Source: Pasteurellaceae bacterium Macca
GTDB taxonomy: Bacteria; Pseudomonadota; Gammaproteobacteria; Enterobacterales; Pasteurellaceae
Reading direction: 5' to 3'
Assembly: GCA_023101485.1 (NCBI GenBank)
Contig: LVZB01000001.1
Location: forward strand, 1,544,001-1,608,000
Length of the DNA: 64,000 nucleotides
Part shown: piece after piece, positions 36,204 to 46,260 of the stretch
Position numbering within the stretch: position 1 is the first letter of the stretch
How the letters are laid out: every line of letters begins with the position of its first letter
Translations under genes and position numbers: made by a program
Notes under the pieces: model-generated
What the model was told of the DNA's origin: nothing
The model's database searches: none
The model's input: only the letters and a program-made list of their open reading frames with translations

Positions 36204-36982
36204 CTGGCGTACCTTTTTAATATCGCAAATCCGAAAGCCACTTCCCAACTAAATAGGGAATAAAGGCTTAGACGTTCAATAATGGAAAAATAGGGAGAAG
36301 AAACAAAAAGTAATACGATTGCGGAAATCAGCCCTAGACTGCCTACTGTGAGGGTATAACGTTTAAAGCCTAAGAGATCGGGTTTCTTCACGCTTAACCC
36401 AACACAAGCAATCGCTAAATTCCCAAAAAGGTAGGTCAGATTAAAGCCAAGATTATATAGCCCCCCTTCGAGATATTTTCCCCCATAGGTGGAGAAGGTG
36501 ATCCACATTCCGCCACTGAATAGCAATGCCGAAAATAGCCCTAATAGACGAAAACGATGCTCACTCACTTGAGGTGCGCCAACAAAATAGATCAAGAAAA
36601 AGAAACAACCTTGTAGGAAAAATGTTGCCCTGAGAGTAAAGGCAAGGGGGGATAATCCCACTGTTTGCTCACTAATCGTGGTGCCAATAGGCACAGAAAA
36701 TTCCAAAAAAGAATGTTGGCTATATGCCGAAATAAAAGGCACTTCACTAAAGCCAATGGTCAGAAATTCTGCAAAGAACGTATAAATGCCAAGAAATACC
36801 GCTAAAACCGCCGACACTTTAATGAGCAACGTATAGCTATAACGTGCGTAAGGCGACATCAACCACGGGTAGAATTTCACCCCAAAAGAGCCGTTATTAA
36901 AATAATCTTCTAACTGTTGATAGCGTTCAGCTAACGTAGTTGCCCACTGTTTTACCGTTTGTTTGATTTGTGTCCACTTCAT
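36200..36982 (-). CDS. Multi-pass membrane protein, unrecognised
   Basis: A 260-residue protein with about seven hydrophobic segments starting near residue 51 ([20 protein letters not shown]). The soluble N-terminus is about 45 residues with [18 protein letters not shown]. Short loops contain [11 protein letters not shown] and [25 protein letters not shown]-type ribosome site before the ATG. It sits between the antiporter gene (4-bp gap) and argE (ATGA overlap), so it is cotranscribed with both. I do not recognise the family. Confidence 0.8.
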   Translation of the reverse strand: MKWTQIKQTVKQWATTLAERYQQLEDYFNNGSFGVKFYPWLMSPYARYSYTLLIKVSAVLAVFLGIYTFFAEFLTIGFSEVPFISAYSQHSFLEFSVPIGTTISEQTVGLSPLAFTLRATFFLQGCFFFLIYFVGAPQVSEHRFRLLGLFSALLFSGGMWITFSTYGGKYLEGGLYNLGFNLTYLFGNLAIACVGLSVKKPDLLGFKRYTLTVGSLGLISAIVLLFVSSPYFSIIERLSLYSLFSWEVAFGFAILKRYAR

Positions 36983-36986
36983 CTTT

Positions 36987-38399
36987 TTATCCCCAATTTA
37001 CATTTACAAGGCTATGATAAACCGCCCAAGCAAACAGCCCACTTAAAGCAAAAAGTAGCCCTTTTTCGACCGCTTGTAACTGAATACGACCTTGATGTTG
37101 GTAGCGAGAATACAGGAAAACGGCAACCCCTGGCATATATAAAATGGCTGAAAGTAATAAATAATCTAACCCAGCGGCATAGACAATCCACACACCATAC
37201 AGGGAAGCCATTAAACCCGTGAGCTTCATATACCAAGGGGCTTGCTGTGCAATGGCAATTTTTAACAAATAACTGGCAACTAACACATAAGGAACAAGGA
37301 TCATCGCCGTCGAAATTTGAATTAACGCACTATACCCTTTGCCCGTAAAGAGCACCAATAAAAGACTCAACTGAATCGCAATATTCGTCAGCCACAGCCC
37401 ACCAATCGGGGTGTGATTGGCATTCACTTTATTCAGTATGGCAGGGAAAGTGCGATTTTTAGCTGCTTGATAAGGAATCTCGGCGGAGAACATCGTCCAA
37501 CTCATATAAGAAGCCAGAACAGAAACCACCAAACACGCCGTAATAATTACTTTTCCACTTGTCCCCATTAAATGTTCTAGAATACCTGCCATTGAAGGAT
37601 TCGGCATTTGGGCAATCACTTCGCGGGGTAAAATCCCAAGGGAAAGCACCGTAATGGACACATAAAGCACGAGGGTAATCAAAATCCCAAGCAGAGTAGC
37701 TAACCCCACGTCGCTCTTTTTCTTGGCGTGGGCAGAAAGAATGGAAGCACCTTCCACCCCCACAAACACCCATAGGGTAATCAACATCGTGCTTTTAATC
37801 TGTGAAAGTAACGGTGTATTCAAACTTTCGCCGTGGAAATCGTGGTCAAATTGGCTTGGCGAAAAATACCATACTGCCAAGCCAATAAAGAGGAAAAGTG
37901 GGAGCGTTTTCACAATAGTGGCAATCAAATTAACAGAGGCTGCTTCTCGAATCCCTCGGGCAATCAAAGCATGAATCAGCCACACCACCAAAGACGCCCC
38001 CAAAATAGAAGCCCAAGTATTACCTTGCCCAAAAAGGGGATTTTCTGCACTATCGACAAAAGTGCCAATCCCCTCAAAGGCAACGACTAAATAGCCCACG
38101 CTACCAATAGCCGTGCAAAGCCAATATCCCCACGCCGATAAAGCCCCCACGAAATCGCCAAAACCTTCACGGGCGTAGGTATAAACACCACCGTCTAATT
38201 CGGGTTTTAAACGCGAAAGAAAGAAAAATGACAACCCCAAGAAAATAATGCCAACGCCAGTAATCAACCAGCCAAAGAGCAATGCCTCTGCCCCTGCTAC
38301 TTCCGCCATATTTTGCGGTAAGCTAAAAATCCCCGAGCCAATCATCGAGCTCAGCACTAAAGCCGTCAACGAAAATAGCCCTATTTTGCCTTTTGACAT
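36987..38399 (-). CDS. Basic amino acid antiporter, ArcD-like (APC family)
   Basis: A 470-residue APC transporter with about twelve or thirteen membrane segments. The start at 38399 gives MSKGKIGLFSLTALVLSSMI, followed by the substrate-binding GSGIFSLP in the first helix. LWVFVGVEGASILSAHAKKKSDVG is the helix 6 to 7 region typical of arginine:ornithine antiporters. No arcABC genes are nearby; argE downstream suggests ornithine or arginine handling, by inference. Confidence 0.85.
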   Translation of the reverse strand: MSKGKIGLFSLTALVLSSMIGSGIFSLPQNMAEVAGAEALLFGWLITGVGIIFLGLSFFFLSRLKPELDGGVYTYAREGFGDFVGALSAWGYWLCTAIGSVGYLVVAFEGIGTFVDSAENPLFGQGNTWASILGASLVVWLIHALIARGIREAASVNLIATIVKTLPLFLFIGLAVWYFSPSQFDHDFHGESLNTPLLSQIKSTMLITLWVFVGVEGASILSAHAKKKSDVGLATLLGILITLVLYVSITVLSLGILPREVIAQMPNPSMAGILEHLMGTSGKVIITACLVVSVLASYMSWTMFSAEIPYQAAKNRTFPAILNKVNANHTPIGGLWLTNIAIQLSLLLVLFTGKGYSALIQISTAMILVPYVLVASYLLKIAIAQQAPWYMKLTGLMASLYGVWIVYAAGLDYLLLSAILYMPGVAVFLYSRYQHQGRIQLQAVEKGLLFALSGLFAWAVYHSLVNVNWG

Positions 38400-38524
38400 G
38401 TCATTTCCTTCATAACAAAAAATGTCGCATTCTACCTGAAAATCCCTACTGATTGAATTGAAAGTCAAAAACCATCAAGGAAAGACGAAAAAGCATTTGC
38501 ATTTTTGCCTAAAAAATATAGTAT

Positions 38525-38540
38525 AGCCGTCTAGACGGCA
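38525..38540 (+). promoter_or_regulatory. MetJ-like operator upstream of metK
   Basis: Two adjacent met boxes, AGCCGTCT (7 of 8 to AGACGTCT) and AGACGGCA (6 of 8), together forming the palindrome GCCGTCTAGACGGC. They lie just after a TATAGT box at 38517-38522, so repressor binding there would block transcription. MetJ repression of metK by SAM is well known in enteric bacteria. Confidence 0.7.
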
Positions 38541-38563
38541 ATACCGCTAAAAAAATACTCTTG

Positions 38564-38608
38564 CAAGCGGTCGATTTTGACAAACTTTTTGCAAAATTCG
38601 ACCGCTTG
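38564..38608. repeat. Inverted pair of uptake sequences in the metK leader
   Basis: CAAGCGGTCGA (38564-38574) is complementary to TCGACCGCTTG (38598-38608). There is no T run, so it is not a terminator, but an RNA from the promoter would carry this 11-bp hairpin about 45 bases before the start codon. Confidence 0.75.
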
Positions 38609-38652
38609 TTATCGTTAAATCTCATTATTTTTGACTATATCAAGGAACATTC

Positions 38653-39813
38653 ATGGCGATTAACTTATTTACCTCGGAATCGGTGTCCGAAGGACATCCA
38701 GATAAAATTGCAGACCAAATCTCAGATGCGGTGTTAGACGAAATCCTCAAACAAGATCCTAAAGCCCGTGTCGCTTGCGAAACTTATGTGAAAACCGGTA
38801 TGGCATTAGTCGGGGGCGAAATTACCACCTCCGCTTGGGTCGATATTGAAAACTTAACCCGCCAAGTGATCTGCGATATTGGCTACACTCATTCTGATAT
38901 GGGCTTTGATGCTCACTCCTGTGCGGTACTCAATGCCATTGGAAAACAATCTCCGGACATCAACCAAGGGGTTGACCGTTCAGAAGCGAACCCTTTTGAG
39001 CAAGGCGCTGGCGACCAAGGCATTATGTTTGGCTATGCCACCAATGAAACCGACGTGCTGATGCCTGCCCCAATTACCTATGCCCATCGTTTAATGGAAC
39101 AGCAAGCCAAGGTGCGTAAATCGGGCAAGCTCGACTGGTTACGCCCTGATGCGAAAAGCCAGCTCACCTTTATTTATGAAGATAACAAAATTAAAGGCAT
39201 TGACGCCGTCGTACTTTCCACCCAACACGCCGAAAGCGTTTCCCAAAAAGCGGTTTTTGAAGGGGTTATGGAAGAGATCATCAAGCCAGTTCTACCAAGT
39301 GAATGGCTTAGCCAAAACACCAAATATTTCATCAACCCAACGGGGCGTTTTGTGATTGGTGGCCCAATGGGCGACTGTGGTTTAACGGGGCGTAAAATCA
39401 TCGTTGATACCTACGGCGGTGCGGCTCGTCATGGGGGCGGTGCATTCTCTGGAAAAGATCCGTCAAAGGTGGACCGATCTGCTGCTTATGCTGCACGTTA
39501 TGTTGCGAAAAATATTGTTGCCGCAGGCTTAGCCGATCGCTGTGAAATCCAGCTCTCCTACGCTATCGGGATTGCCGAGCCAACCTCCATTATGGTGGAA
39601 ACCTTCGGCACCGGAAAAGTGAGCAATGATCTGTTAGTCAAATTAGTGCGTGAACATTTTGATTTACGCCCGTACGGCTTAATCCAAATGTTAGATTTAG
39701 TTCGCCCAATTTACCGTGAAACAGCCGCCTACGGTCACTTTGGTCGTGAGCATTTCCCGTGGGAGCAAACCAATAAAGCTGATCTTCTCCGTGATGCGGC
39801 AGGCTTAAAATAA
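38653..39813 (+). CDS. metK: S-adenosylmethionine synthetase
   Basis: Makes SAM from methionine and ATP. The 386 residues start [20 protein letters not shown], with the ATP-binding [17 protein letters not shown] comes near residue 117 and [19 protein letters not shown] near 260, all hallmark motifs. AAGGAAC precedes the ATG. Convergent with radA, with a terminator between. Likely controlled by MetJ. Confidence 0.97.
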   Translation: MAINLFTSESVSEGHPDKIADQISDAVLDEILKQDPKARVACETYVKTGMALVGGEITTSAWVDIENLTRQVICDIGYTHSDMGFDAHSCAVLNAIGKQSPDINQGVDRSEANPFEQGAGDQGIMFGYATNETDVLMPAPITYAHRLMEQQAKVRKSGKLDWLRPDAKSQLTFIYEDNKIKGIDAVVLSTQHAESVSQKAVFEGVMEEIIKPVLPSEWLSQNTKYFINPTGRFVIGGPMGDCGLTGRKIIVDTYGGAARHGGGAFSGKDPSKVDRSAAYAARYVAKNIVAAGLADRCEIQLSYAIGIAEPTSIMVETFGTGKVSNDLLVKLVREHFDLRPYGLIQMLDLVRPIYRETAAYGHFGREHFPWEQTNKADLLRDAAGLK

Positions 39814-39835
39814 ACGGCTAACGAGATATCACTAG

Positions 39836-39862
39836 AACCCCACGGAAGTGGGGTTTCTTTTT
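39836..39862 (+). terminator. Terminator after metK
   Basis: AACCCCAC-4-GTGGGGTT followed by TCTTTTT. Confidence 0.85.
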
Positions 39863-41240
39863 ACAATCCGCTCAAAATCTCTAAGGCGTCACTGAGTTTT
39901 TTAACGGTAAAAATTTCCATACCTTTAATCGCCTTTTTCGGCATATTACCAAAAGGCACGAGGGCACGTTTAAAACCGTGTTTCGCCGCCTCACTAATCC
40001 GCTCTTGCCCACTCGGCACAGGGCGAATTTCTCCCCCTAAACCCACTTCGCCAAAAACCACGAGATCTTGGGGGAGGGGGCGATTACGAAAACTCGAAAT
40101 CAATGCCAGTAATAGCGCTAAATCAGCACTCGTTTCGGTCACTTTTACCCCCCCGACAACATTGACAAAAACATCTTGATCAGACATTTGTAAGCCACCG
40201 TGGCGATGTAGTACAGCAAGTAAAAGGGATAAACGATTTTGCTCCAATCCCACCGCCACGCGTCGAGGATTTGCCAACATGGAATGATCCACCAAGGCTT
40301 GAATTTCTACCAACAGGGGGCGAGTGCCCTCCCAAAGCACCATCACAGAACTGCCGGAGGTTTGCTCTTCACTGCGACTTAGGAAAATAGCCGAGGGATT
40401 TTTCACCTCTTTCAATCCCTGCTCTGTCATCGCAAACACCCCTAATTCATTGACCGCACCAAAGCGATTTTTATGGCTACGCAAAGTGCGATAGCGAGAA
40501 TCGGCTTCGCCTTCAAGTAACAGTGAAGCATCAATGGCGTGTTCTAATACTTTAGGGCCGGCCAACGTCCCATCTTTGGTGACGTGTCCCACCATAATAA
40601 TCGCGACTTGACGAGTTTTCGCATAACGGGTTAAAAAAGAGGCACATTCTCGCACCTGCGCAACACTCCCCGGGGAAGATTGAATATCGGCAAGGTGCAT
40701 AACCTGAATGGAGTCAATAACAATCAATTTCGGCTTTTCTTGATCCGCAAGGTTACAAATATGCTCTACAGAAGTTTCCGACAGCATTTTGAGATTATCC
40801 ATCGGCAAACCTAAACGACTCGCACGCATGGCAACCTGTTGTAACGACTCCTCCCCCGTGACATAAAGCGTCGGTAACTGTTGTGATAAGCCACACATCA
40901 CTTGTAGTAACAAGGTACTTTTCCCCGCACCGGGATGCCCGCCAATTAAAATCGCACTCCCTGGAACAATACCACCGCCTAAAACACGATCTAACTCATA
41001 GAAACCGCTTGAAAAACGAGGCACTTCTTGTAAATCGATCTCTGCAAGGGTTTGAATTTTCCCCGACGTTTCCCCTGCATAGCCAGAAAAACGATCGCCT
41101 TTACTCTCCTGCTTAGCGGAAATAAGCCGAACTTCACTAATCGTATTCCACGCCATACACGCCTTACATTGCCCCATCCAACGGGCATATTCTGCGCCAC
41201 AATCACTACATACATAAGCGGTTTTAGGTGCTTTCGCCAT
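39861..41240 (-). CDS. radA: DNA repair protein RadA
   Basis: RecA-like ATPase acting in recombination-branch processing, also needed for transformation in some bacteria. The zinc finger CSDCGAEYARWMGQCKAC is at 12-29. Walker A GGHPGAGKST is near 97-106. The RadA-specific KNRFGAVNE motif (seen as SHKNRFGAVNELG) and the Lon-like C-terminal domain GGVKVTETSADLALLLALIS follow. 459 residues, full length. Divergent from the pilus genes. Confidence 0.96.
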   Translation of the reverse strand: MAKAPKTAYVCSDCGAEYARWMGQCKACMAWNTISEVRLISAKQESKGDRFSGYAGETSGKIQTLAEIDLQEVPRFSSGFYELDRVLGGGIVPGSAILIGGHPGAGKSTLLLQVMCGLSQQLPTLYVTGEESLQQVAMRASRLGLPMDNLKMLSETSVEHICNLADQEKPKLIVIDSIQVMHLADIQSSPGSVAQVRECASFLTRYAKTRQVAIIMVGHVTKDGTLAGPKVLEHAIDASLLLEGEADSRYRTLRSHKNRFGAVNELGVFAMTEQGLKEVKNPSAIFLSRSEEQTSGSSVMVLWEGTRPLLVEIQALVDHSMLANPRRVAVGLEQNRLSLLLAVLHRHGGLQMSDQDVFVNVVGGVKVTETSADLALLLALISSFRNRPLPQDLVVFGEVGLGGEIRPVPSGQERISEAAKHGFKRALVPFGNMPKKAIKGMEIFTVKKLSDALEILSGL

Positions 41241-41313
41241 GTTAACCTCGTTATCGAAAAAGAGGTCGGCATTCTAACAAAACACTGGGTAAATAAACAG
41301 TTTATAGGGAAAT

Positions 41314-41335
41314 TTTTTCGACCGTGATCGACAAA
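41314..41335 (+). promoter_or_regulatory. CRP-S-like (Sxy-dependent) site before pilA
   Basis: Compared with the Pasteurellaceae CRP-S consensus TTTTGCGATCNNGATCGCAAAA, about 16 of 20 defined positions agree, including the C at position 6 that marks CRP-S sites. Its centre is about 107 bases before the pilA ATG. Competence pilus operons in this family are known to be under CRP and Sxy control. Confidence 0.5.
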
Positions 41336-41431
41336 TCGCGCCTCCTCTGTCGCTTTTTTTCACCAACGTTGCACACTCTGCACCTGTCTAGTTTTAGCGA
41401 CACACTTTTTCTACCCATTTAAGGAGTTAAT

Positions 41432-41869
41432 ATGAATAAACCACGCTTACTCAAAGCCTTTACCCTGATTGAGCTGATGATTGTGATTGCGATCATTGCC
41501 ATTCTTGCCACCATTGCGATCCCCTCTTACACCAACCACACTCAACGTGCAGCGATGTCTGAATTATTAAGTGCCGCAGCGCCCTATAAATCAAGCGTAG
41601 AAATCTGTCTCTACAATACTGGCTCAGTCGATAGCTGTTCCGCCGGTTCAAATGGTATTCAAGGGAATAAAACGAATGTCAGCAATGCAAAATATCTCAA
41701 TGCCATTAGTGTTTCCAAAGGGGTGATTACTGTCAGCGGTAAAGCGAGCCTAGAAGGTTATAGCTATACAATGACACCCACATTCACGAATCAAAACATC
41801 AGTTGGGCAACGACTTGTACAGGGGCAGATCAAAGCCTTTTCCCAAGTAATTTCTGTAAAACGCAATAG
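41432..41869 (+). CDS. pilA: Type IV pilin major subunit (ApfA/PilA)
   Basis: A 145-residue class III-signal pilin. The short leader MNKPRLLKA is followed by FTLIELMIVIAIIAILATIA, the N-methylated helix with Glu5. The residue before the cleavage site is Ala, not the usual Gly. Two cysteines at the C-terminus (TTCTGADQSLFPSNFC) form the D-region loop and two more lie in ICLYNTGSVDSCS. AAGGAG precedes the ATG. First gene of the pilABCD operon for fimbriae and probably DNA uptake. Confidence 0.93.
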   Translation: MNKPRLLKAFTLIELMIVIAIIAILATIAIPSYTNHTQRAAMSELLSAAAPYKSSVEICLYNTGSVDSCSAGSNGIQGNKTNVSNAKYLNAISVSKGVITVSGKASLEGYSYTMTPTFTNQNISWATTCTGADQSLFPSNFCKTQ

Positions 41870-41898
41870 CCCAACAAGCAAACTCAATCGGGGGAAAT

Positions 41899-43299
41899 GT
41901 GAAGGAAAAGCACGCCATTTTTGCGTTAAACCATCAGCAACTCTATGAAATTCCGCACTCACTTTGGCAAAAGAACTGTGCCGAGAAGCATTTGTTATTA
42001 CGCTATCTCGCCTTACCCATTAAGGAAACCGAGCGTCAATTATGGCTTGCCATTGATGATGAAGCGAATCTAAATGCCTGTGAAATTTTTGCCTTTATCA
42101 GCCATAAACAGATTGAACCGGTGATTGTTGCCAGTGAGGAGCTAAAATTTCTGCTCAATGCCCTTTCTCCAGAAACCACGTTTTATGAAGAAAGCCCCGA
42201 GCTTAACCTTGAGATTTCCCCCGATGAACCCGAAGAAACACATTTAGATGATCCTATTATCCAGCTCTTAGATAATCTCTTTAAATTCTGTTTAACGGAG
42301 AACGCTTCCGATATTCATATTGAGCCCCATAAACAGCAATTACTCATTCGGCTACGGATTGACGGCGTGCTATACCCATATAAAAGCCTTTCAAGCGCTT
42401 TTTCTCGCCGTGTCGTTTCACGCATTAAACTCCTGGCCAAACTGGATATTAGTGAAACTCGTCGCCCACAAGATGGGCAATTTAGCTTCACCACCGCCTT
42501 AGCCGATACCTTAGATTTCCGTGTTTCAACGCTACCTATCAATGAAGGGGAAAAGGTGGTATTACGCCTTCAAAAGAATAAACCCACACAGCTTGATTTT
42601 GCGACCCTCGGTTTTACTGAAAAACAAGGAGAAACCTTACGCCACGCTCTCACACAACCCCAGGGGCTGATTCTCGTCACAGGCCCTACTGGCAGTGGGA
42701 AAAGCATTACGCTATATAGCGCCTTAAATTATCTCAACCACCCTGATAAACACATCCTAACAGCAGAAGATCCCATTGAAATTGAGATCGAGGGCTTAAT
42801 TCAAAGCCAAGTCAATCATGGAATTGGGCTTGATTTCAGCCAACTACTTCGCACCTTTTTACGTCAAGATCCCGACATTATTATGCTCGGGGAAATTCGT
42901 GATGAAGAGAGCGCTCGCATTGCATTACGCGCAGCACAAACAGGGCATTTAGTCCTTTCAACACTCCATACCAATGATGCCCTCTCCGCCGTTGAACGGC
43001 TAAATCAGCTTGGTATTCAAGATTATGAAATCGCAAATTCGCTGATTTTAGTCGTTGCCCAACGCTTACTCCGCAAAATATGCCCTACTTGTGGTGGAGA
43101 AGGCTGTCAAACCTGCTTTCAAGGTTATAAGGGGAGAACGGGAATTTATCAGCTCTTAAGTCGCCGTGGAAAAAGTTTCAAAAAAACGACCGCTTGTCTT
43201 GACTACCCTAGCCTATTAGAGAGTGCAAAAGAGAAAATCGCCCAAGGCATAACAAACGAACAGGAAGTAGGGCGAATATTGGGGGAGGAGTTCCTGTGA
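41899..43299 (+). CDS. pilB: Type IV pilus assembly ATPase (ApfB/PilB)
   Basis: Hexameric secretion ATPase driving pilus extension. GTG start at 41899 with GGGG nearby. Walker A is GPTGSGKSITLYS, preceded by the Asp-box region ASDIHIEPH and followed by the His-box HLVLSTLHTNDA. A four-Cys zinc site CPTCGGEGCQTC is near the C-terminus. An uptake sequence inside the gene encodes KTTACLD. The stop overlaps the pilC start. 466 residues. Confidence 0.95.
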   Translation: MKEKHAIFALNHQQLYEIPHSLWQKNCAEKHLLLRYLALPIKETERQLWLAIDDEANLNACEIFAFISHKQIEPVIVASEELKFLLNALSPETTFYEESPELNLEISPDEPEETHLDDPIIQLLDNLFKFCLTENASDIHIEPHKQQLLIRLRIDGVLYPYKSLSSAFSRRVVSRIKLLAKLDISETRRPQDGQFSFTTALADTLDFRVSTLPINEGEKVVLRLQKNKPTQLDFATLGFTEKQGETLRHALTQPQGLILVTGPTGSGKSITLYSALNYLNHPDKHILTAEDPIEIEIEGLIQSQVNHGIGLDFSQLLRTFLRQDPDIIMLGEIRDEESARIALRAAQTGHLVLSTLHTNDALSAVERLNQLGIQDYEIANSLILVVAQRLLRKICPTCGGEGCQTCFQGYKGRTGIYQLLSRRGKSFKKTTACLDYPSLLESAKEKIAQGITNEQEVGRILGEEFL

Positions 43300-44504
43300 A
43301 AGCAATATATCAATATCGTTGGCAGGCAAAAAACACCTTACAACAAAAACAAAAAGGGCAAACATTAGCCACCAATTCTCACGAAGTGGAGCAACAGCTC
43401 CTACAACAAGGCTACACGCAGATTCGCATCACGCGGAATTTCAGCTTGCCACAAAAGCCAAAACAAAATGCGATCAACGCCTTTATTCAACAACTTGCCC
43501 AACTCGTCGAAGCGAAAATCCCACTAAAAACTGCACTCTCGCTCTTACTCTCACAATGCGAAAACCCACTTTTTTACCGTTGGTTACATAGCATTCTCAA
43601 AGCCATTGAAAGCGGTTTTTCACTCTCTTTGGCTTTTTTACAAGCCGAAGAAAAAACAGGCTATCAGCCTCTTTCTTCACAGGAACTCCAATTAGTTAAA
43701 ATGGGCGAATTAAGCGGTCATTTAGCACTGATATTAAAAAATATGGCACATAGCAGAGAAAAATCCGAAAAGCTCCGCCAAAAAGTGAAAAAAATTCTAT
43801 TTTATCCGCTCTTCGTTTTAATTATTTCATTAGGATTATCTCTTTTTTTATTATTTACTATTGTGCCTAAATTCGCCGAACTCTATCACAATAAAGAAAA
43901 AACATTACCTCTACTTACTCAAACCCTTTTTAACTTATCGGAATTTCTTCAACAGCAATTTTTCTTTATCAGCCTCGTTTGCCTATTTATTTTTAGCATA
44001 GGAATAATGTTGCAACGAAAAACAGCAGTGATTACCCGTTGGAGTTATTTATGTTTAAATTATTTACCCCTGCTTAAACCGATTATTCGCCAATCTCGCC
44101 TCATCTTTTTCTGCCAATATTGTGCTTTGATGCTCTCTGCCCATATTCCCCTTGATCGAGTACTTCACTCTTTTTTAAATAAAAAAGCCACGGATCAAAT
44201 TTTACAACGTGAAATTCAGCACTGCTTACAACGCTTACGCCAAGGGCATCGTTTCTTTGAAGGATTAAACCCCGCTGTTTTTTCGCAAACAATGGTGCAA
44301 ATGGTTCAGGTGGGCGAACAGACGGGCAATTTAGCCACTATGTTGAACTATATTGCTGACTCAACCCAACAGCAATTAGATTACCAAATCGATCTATTCG
44401 CCCAATTACTTGAACCCCTGTTAATGTTAATAATGGGAACGATTGTTGGCACAATTATTGTCGGGCTATATCTACCAATTTTTGATTTAGGTGGGGTAAT
44501 TTAA
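43296..44504 (+). CDS. pilC: Type IV pilus inner-membrane platform protein (ApfC/PilC)
   Basis: A 402-residue GspF/PilC platform protein with two repeats of the F domain, each with helices before membrane segments (LFYPLFVLIISLGLSLFLLF; LLMLIMGTIVGTIIVGLYLP at the end). GTG start at 43296 with GGGGAGGAG upstream, overlapping pilB by 4 bp. VGEQTGNLATMLNYIAD is the conserved second-domain signature. Confidence 0.93.
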   Translation: MKAIYQYRWQAKNTLQQKQKGQTLATNSHEVEQQLLQQGYTQIRITRNFSLPQKPKQNAINAFIQQLAQLVEAKIPLKTALSLLLSQCENPLFYRWLHSILKAIESGFSLSLAFLQAEEKTGYQPLSSQELQLVKMGELSGHLALILKNMAHSREKSEKLRQKVKKILFYPLFVLIISLGLSLFLLFTIVPKFAELYHNKEKTLPLLTQTLFNLSEFLQQQFFFISLVCLFIFSIGIMLQRKTAVITRWSYLCLNYLPLLKPIIRQSRLIFFCQYCALMLSAHIPLDRVLHSFLNKKATDQILQREIQHCLQRLRQGHRFFEGLNPAVFSQTMVQMVQVGEQTGNLATMLNYIADSTQQQLDYQIDLFAQLLEPLLMLIMGTIVGTIIVGLYLPIFDLGGVI

Positions 44505-45187
44505 TGAATCTACTCTTTTTTATTTTCGCTATCGGGCTGGCATGGTGGTTTCAACGGGCGCTTATTCAGTTTCCACAACGTATTGCGCTACAACTTTATC
44601 ATGATGTAAAACATATCTACCCCTTAACGATCTCCCCCGAAGAGTTTATTAAAGGGAGTAAATTACCACCGCAACAATATAAATGGTCTTCTCATTTTTA
44701 TTGGTTGTTTCCACTTATTTTCATATTCAGTGATATTGATCTACCGATTAAAGGTATTTTTATTCTCCTCATTTACTTATCTCTACTTGATTTTTATTAT
44801 TACCTAAGTGAATTAAAATATCTGCTTGCGATCTTTTTTCTCTCTGTCACTGAATTAACTTATTATGGTAATGAAAATATTCTCCCTCATCTTTGGTCGC
44901 TCTTTTTTACCTTACAAATTTTCCTGATTTTAATCCCCCTTGTGAGCTTAGTTTTACAAAAAGAGATTCTCGGTTGGGGAGATGGGATATTATTTATTGC
45001 CCTCTCACTGCTATTTTCCTTTGAACAGATGATCCTCTTATTACTTTTTTCATCACTCTTTGGGTTAGCCTATGCCTTTGGCTATTTTTTATGGAAGAAA
45101 AAGCAGATCCCTCGATTACCCTTTATTCCCTTTATAACGCTTTCGACTTTTACTGCCTTTATTGTTAAAATTCCCCCCTCATTTTGA
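44504..45187 (+). CDS. pilD: Prepilin peptidase (ApfD/PilD)
   Basis: Aspartic protease that cuts and may methylate prepilin. 227 residues with about seven membrane helices. The two catalytic aspartates are likely in YLSLLDFYYY and LGWGDGILF. The N-terminal CxxC zinc domain of longer PilD proteins is missing, as in the Haemophilus homologue, and the GxGD motif reads GWGDG. It overlaps pilC by one base. Confidence 0.85.
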   Translation: MNLLFFIFAIGLAWWFQRALIQFPQRIALQLYHDVKHIYPLTISPEEFIKGSKLPPQQYKWSSHFYWLFPLIFIFSDIDLPIKGIFILLIYLSLLDFYYYLSELKYLLAIFFLSVTELTYYGNENILPHLWSLFFTLQIFLILIPLVSLVLQKEILGWGDGILFIALSLLFSFEQMILLLLFSSLFGLAYAFGYFLWKKKQIPRLPFIPFITLSTFTAFIVKIPPSF

Positions 45188-45193
45188 CAGTAG

Positions 45194-46008
<815 letters not shown>

Positions 46009-46134
46009 TAAGTGTAGCACCGATGCATTTTAAACAATGCAGGATGCTATCAAGTTTAGAAGTAATATAAAGCGAATGGTATATTGTTTCTTTTAATGCC
46101 AGTAAGCGGTGTTTTTTTGTTACTATTTTGTAAA

Positions 46135-46180
46135 AATTTAGACATATATCACATTTTTTCTTTGAAAAGTCGGGCATAAT
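46135..46180 (+). promoter_or_regulatory. CRP-like site and promoter of sucA
   Basis: TTAGA-CATATA-TCACA (46138-46153) has a perfect right half site and a 3 of 5 left half. CATAAT at 46175-46180 is a likely -10 box, giving a start near 46187, so the site centre is near -41.5, the class II activator position. No clear -35 box is seen, in line with an activator-dependent promoter. Most of the 46009-46260 spacer is AT-rich leader. Confidence 0.45.
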
Positions 46181-46260
46181 ACGCCTCAAATTTTTACCCT
46201 TTTTTCCGCTGTCATGAGAAAAGGGAAAATCCCTTCAAACACAAATAAGGTTAGGTCTTT

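Noticed and set aside
38400-38460. ArgR box before the ArcD-like gene
   Set aside because: A half-like AATTCAATCA is seen on the minus strand, but no second half at the needed spacing.
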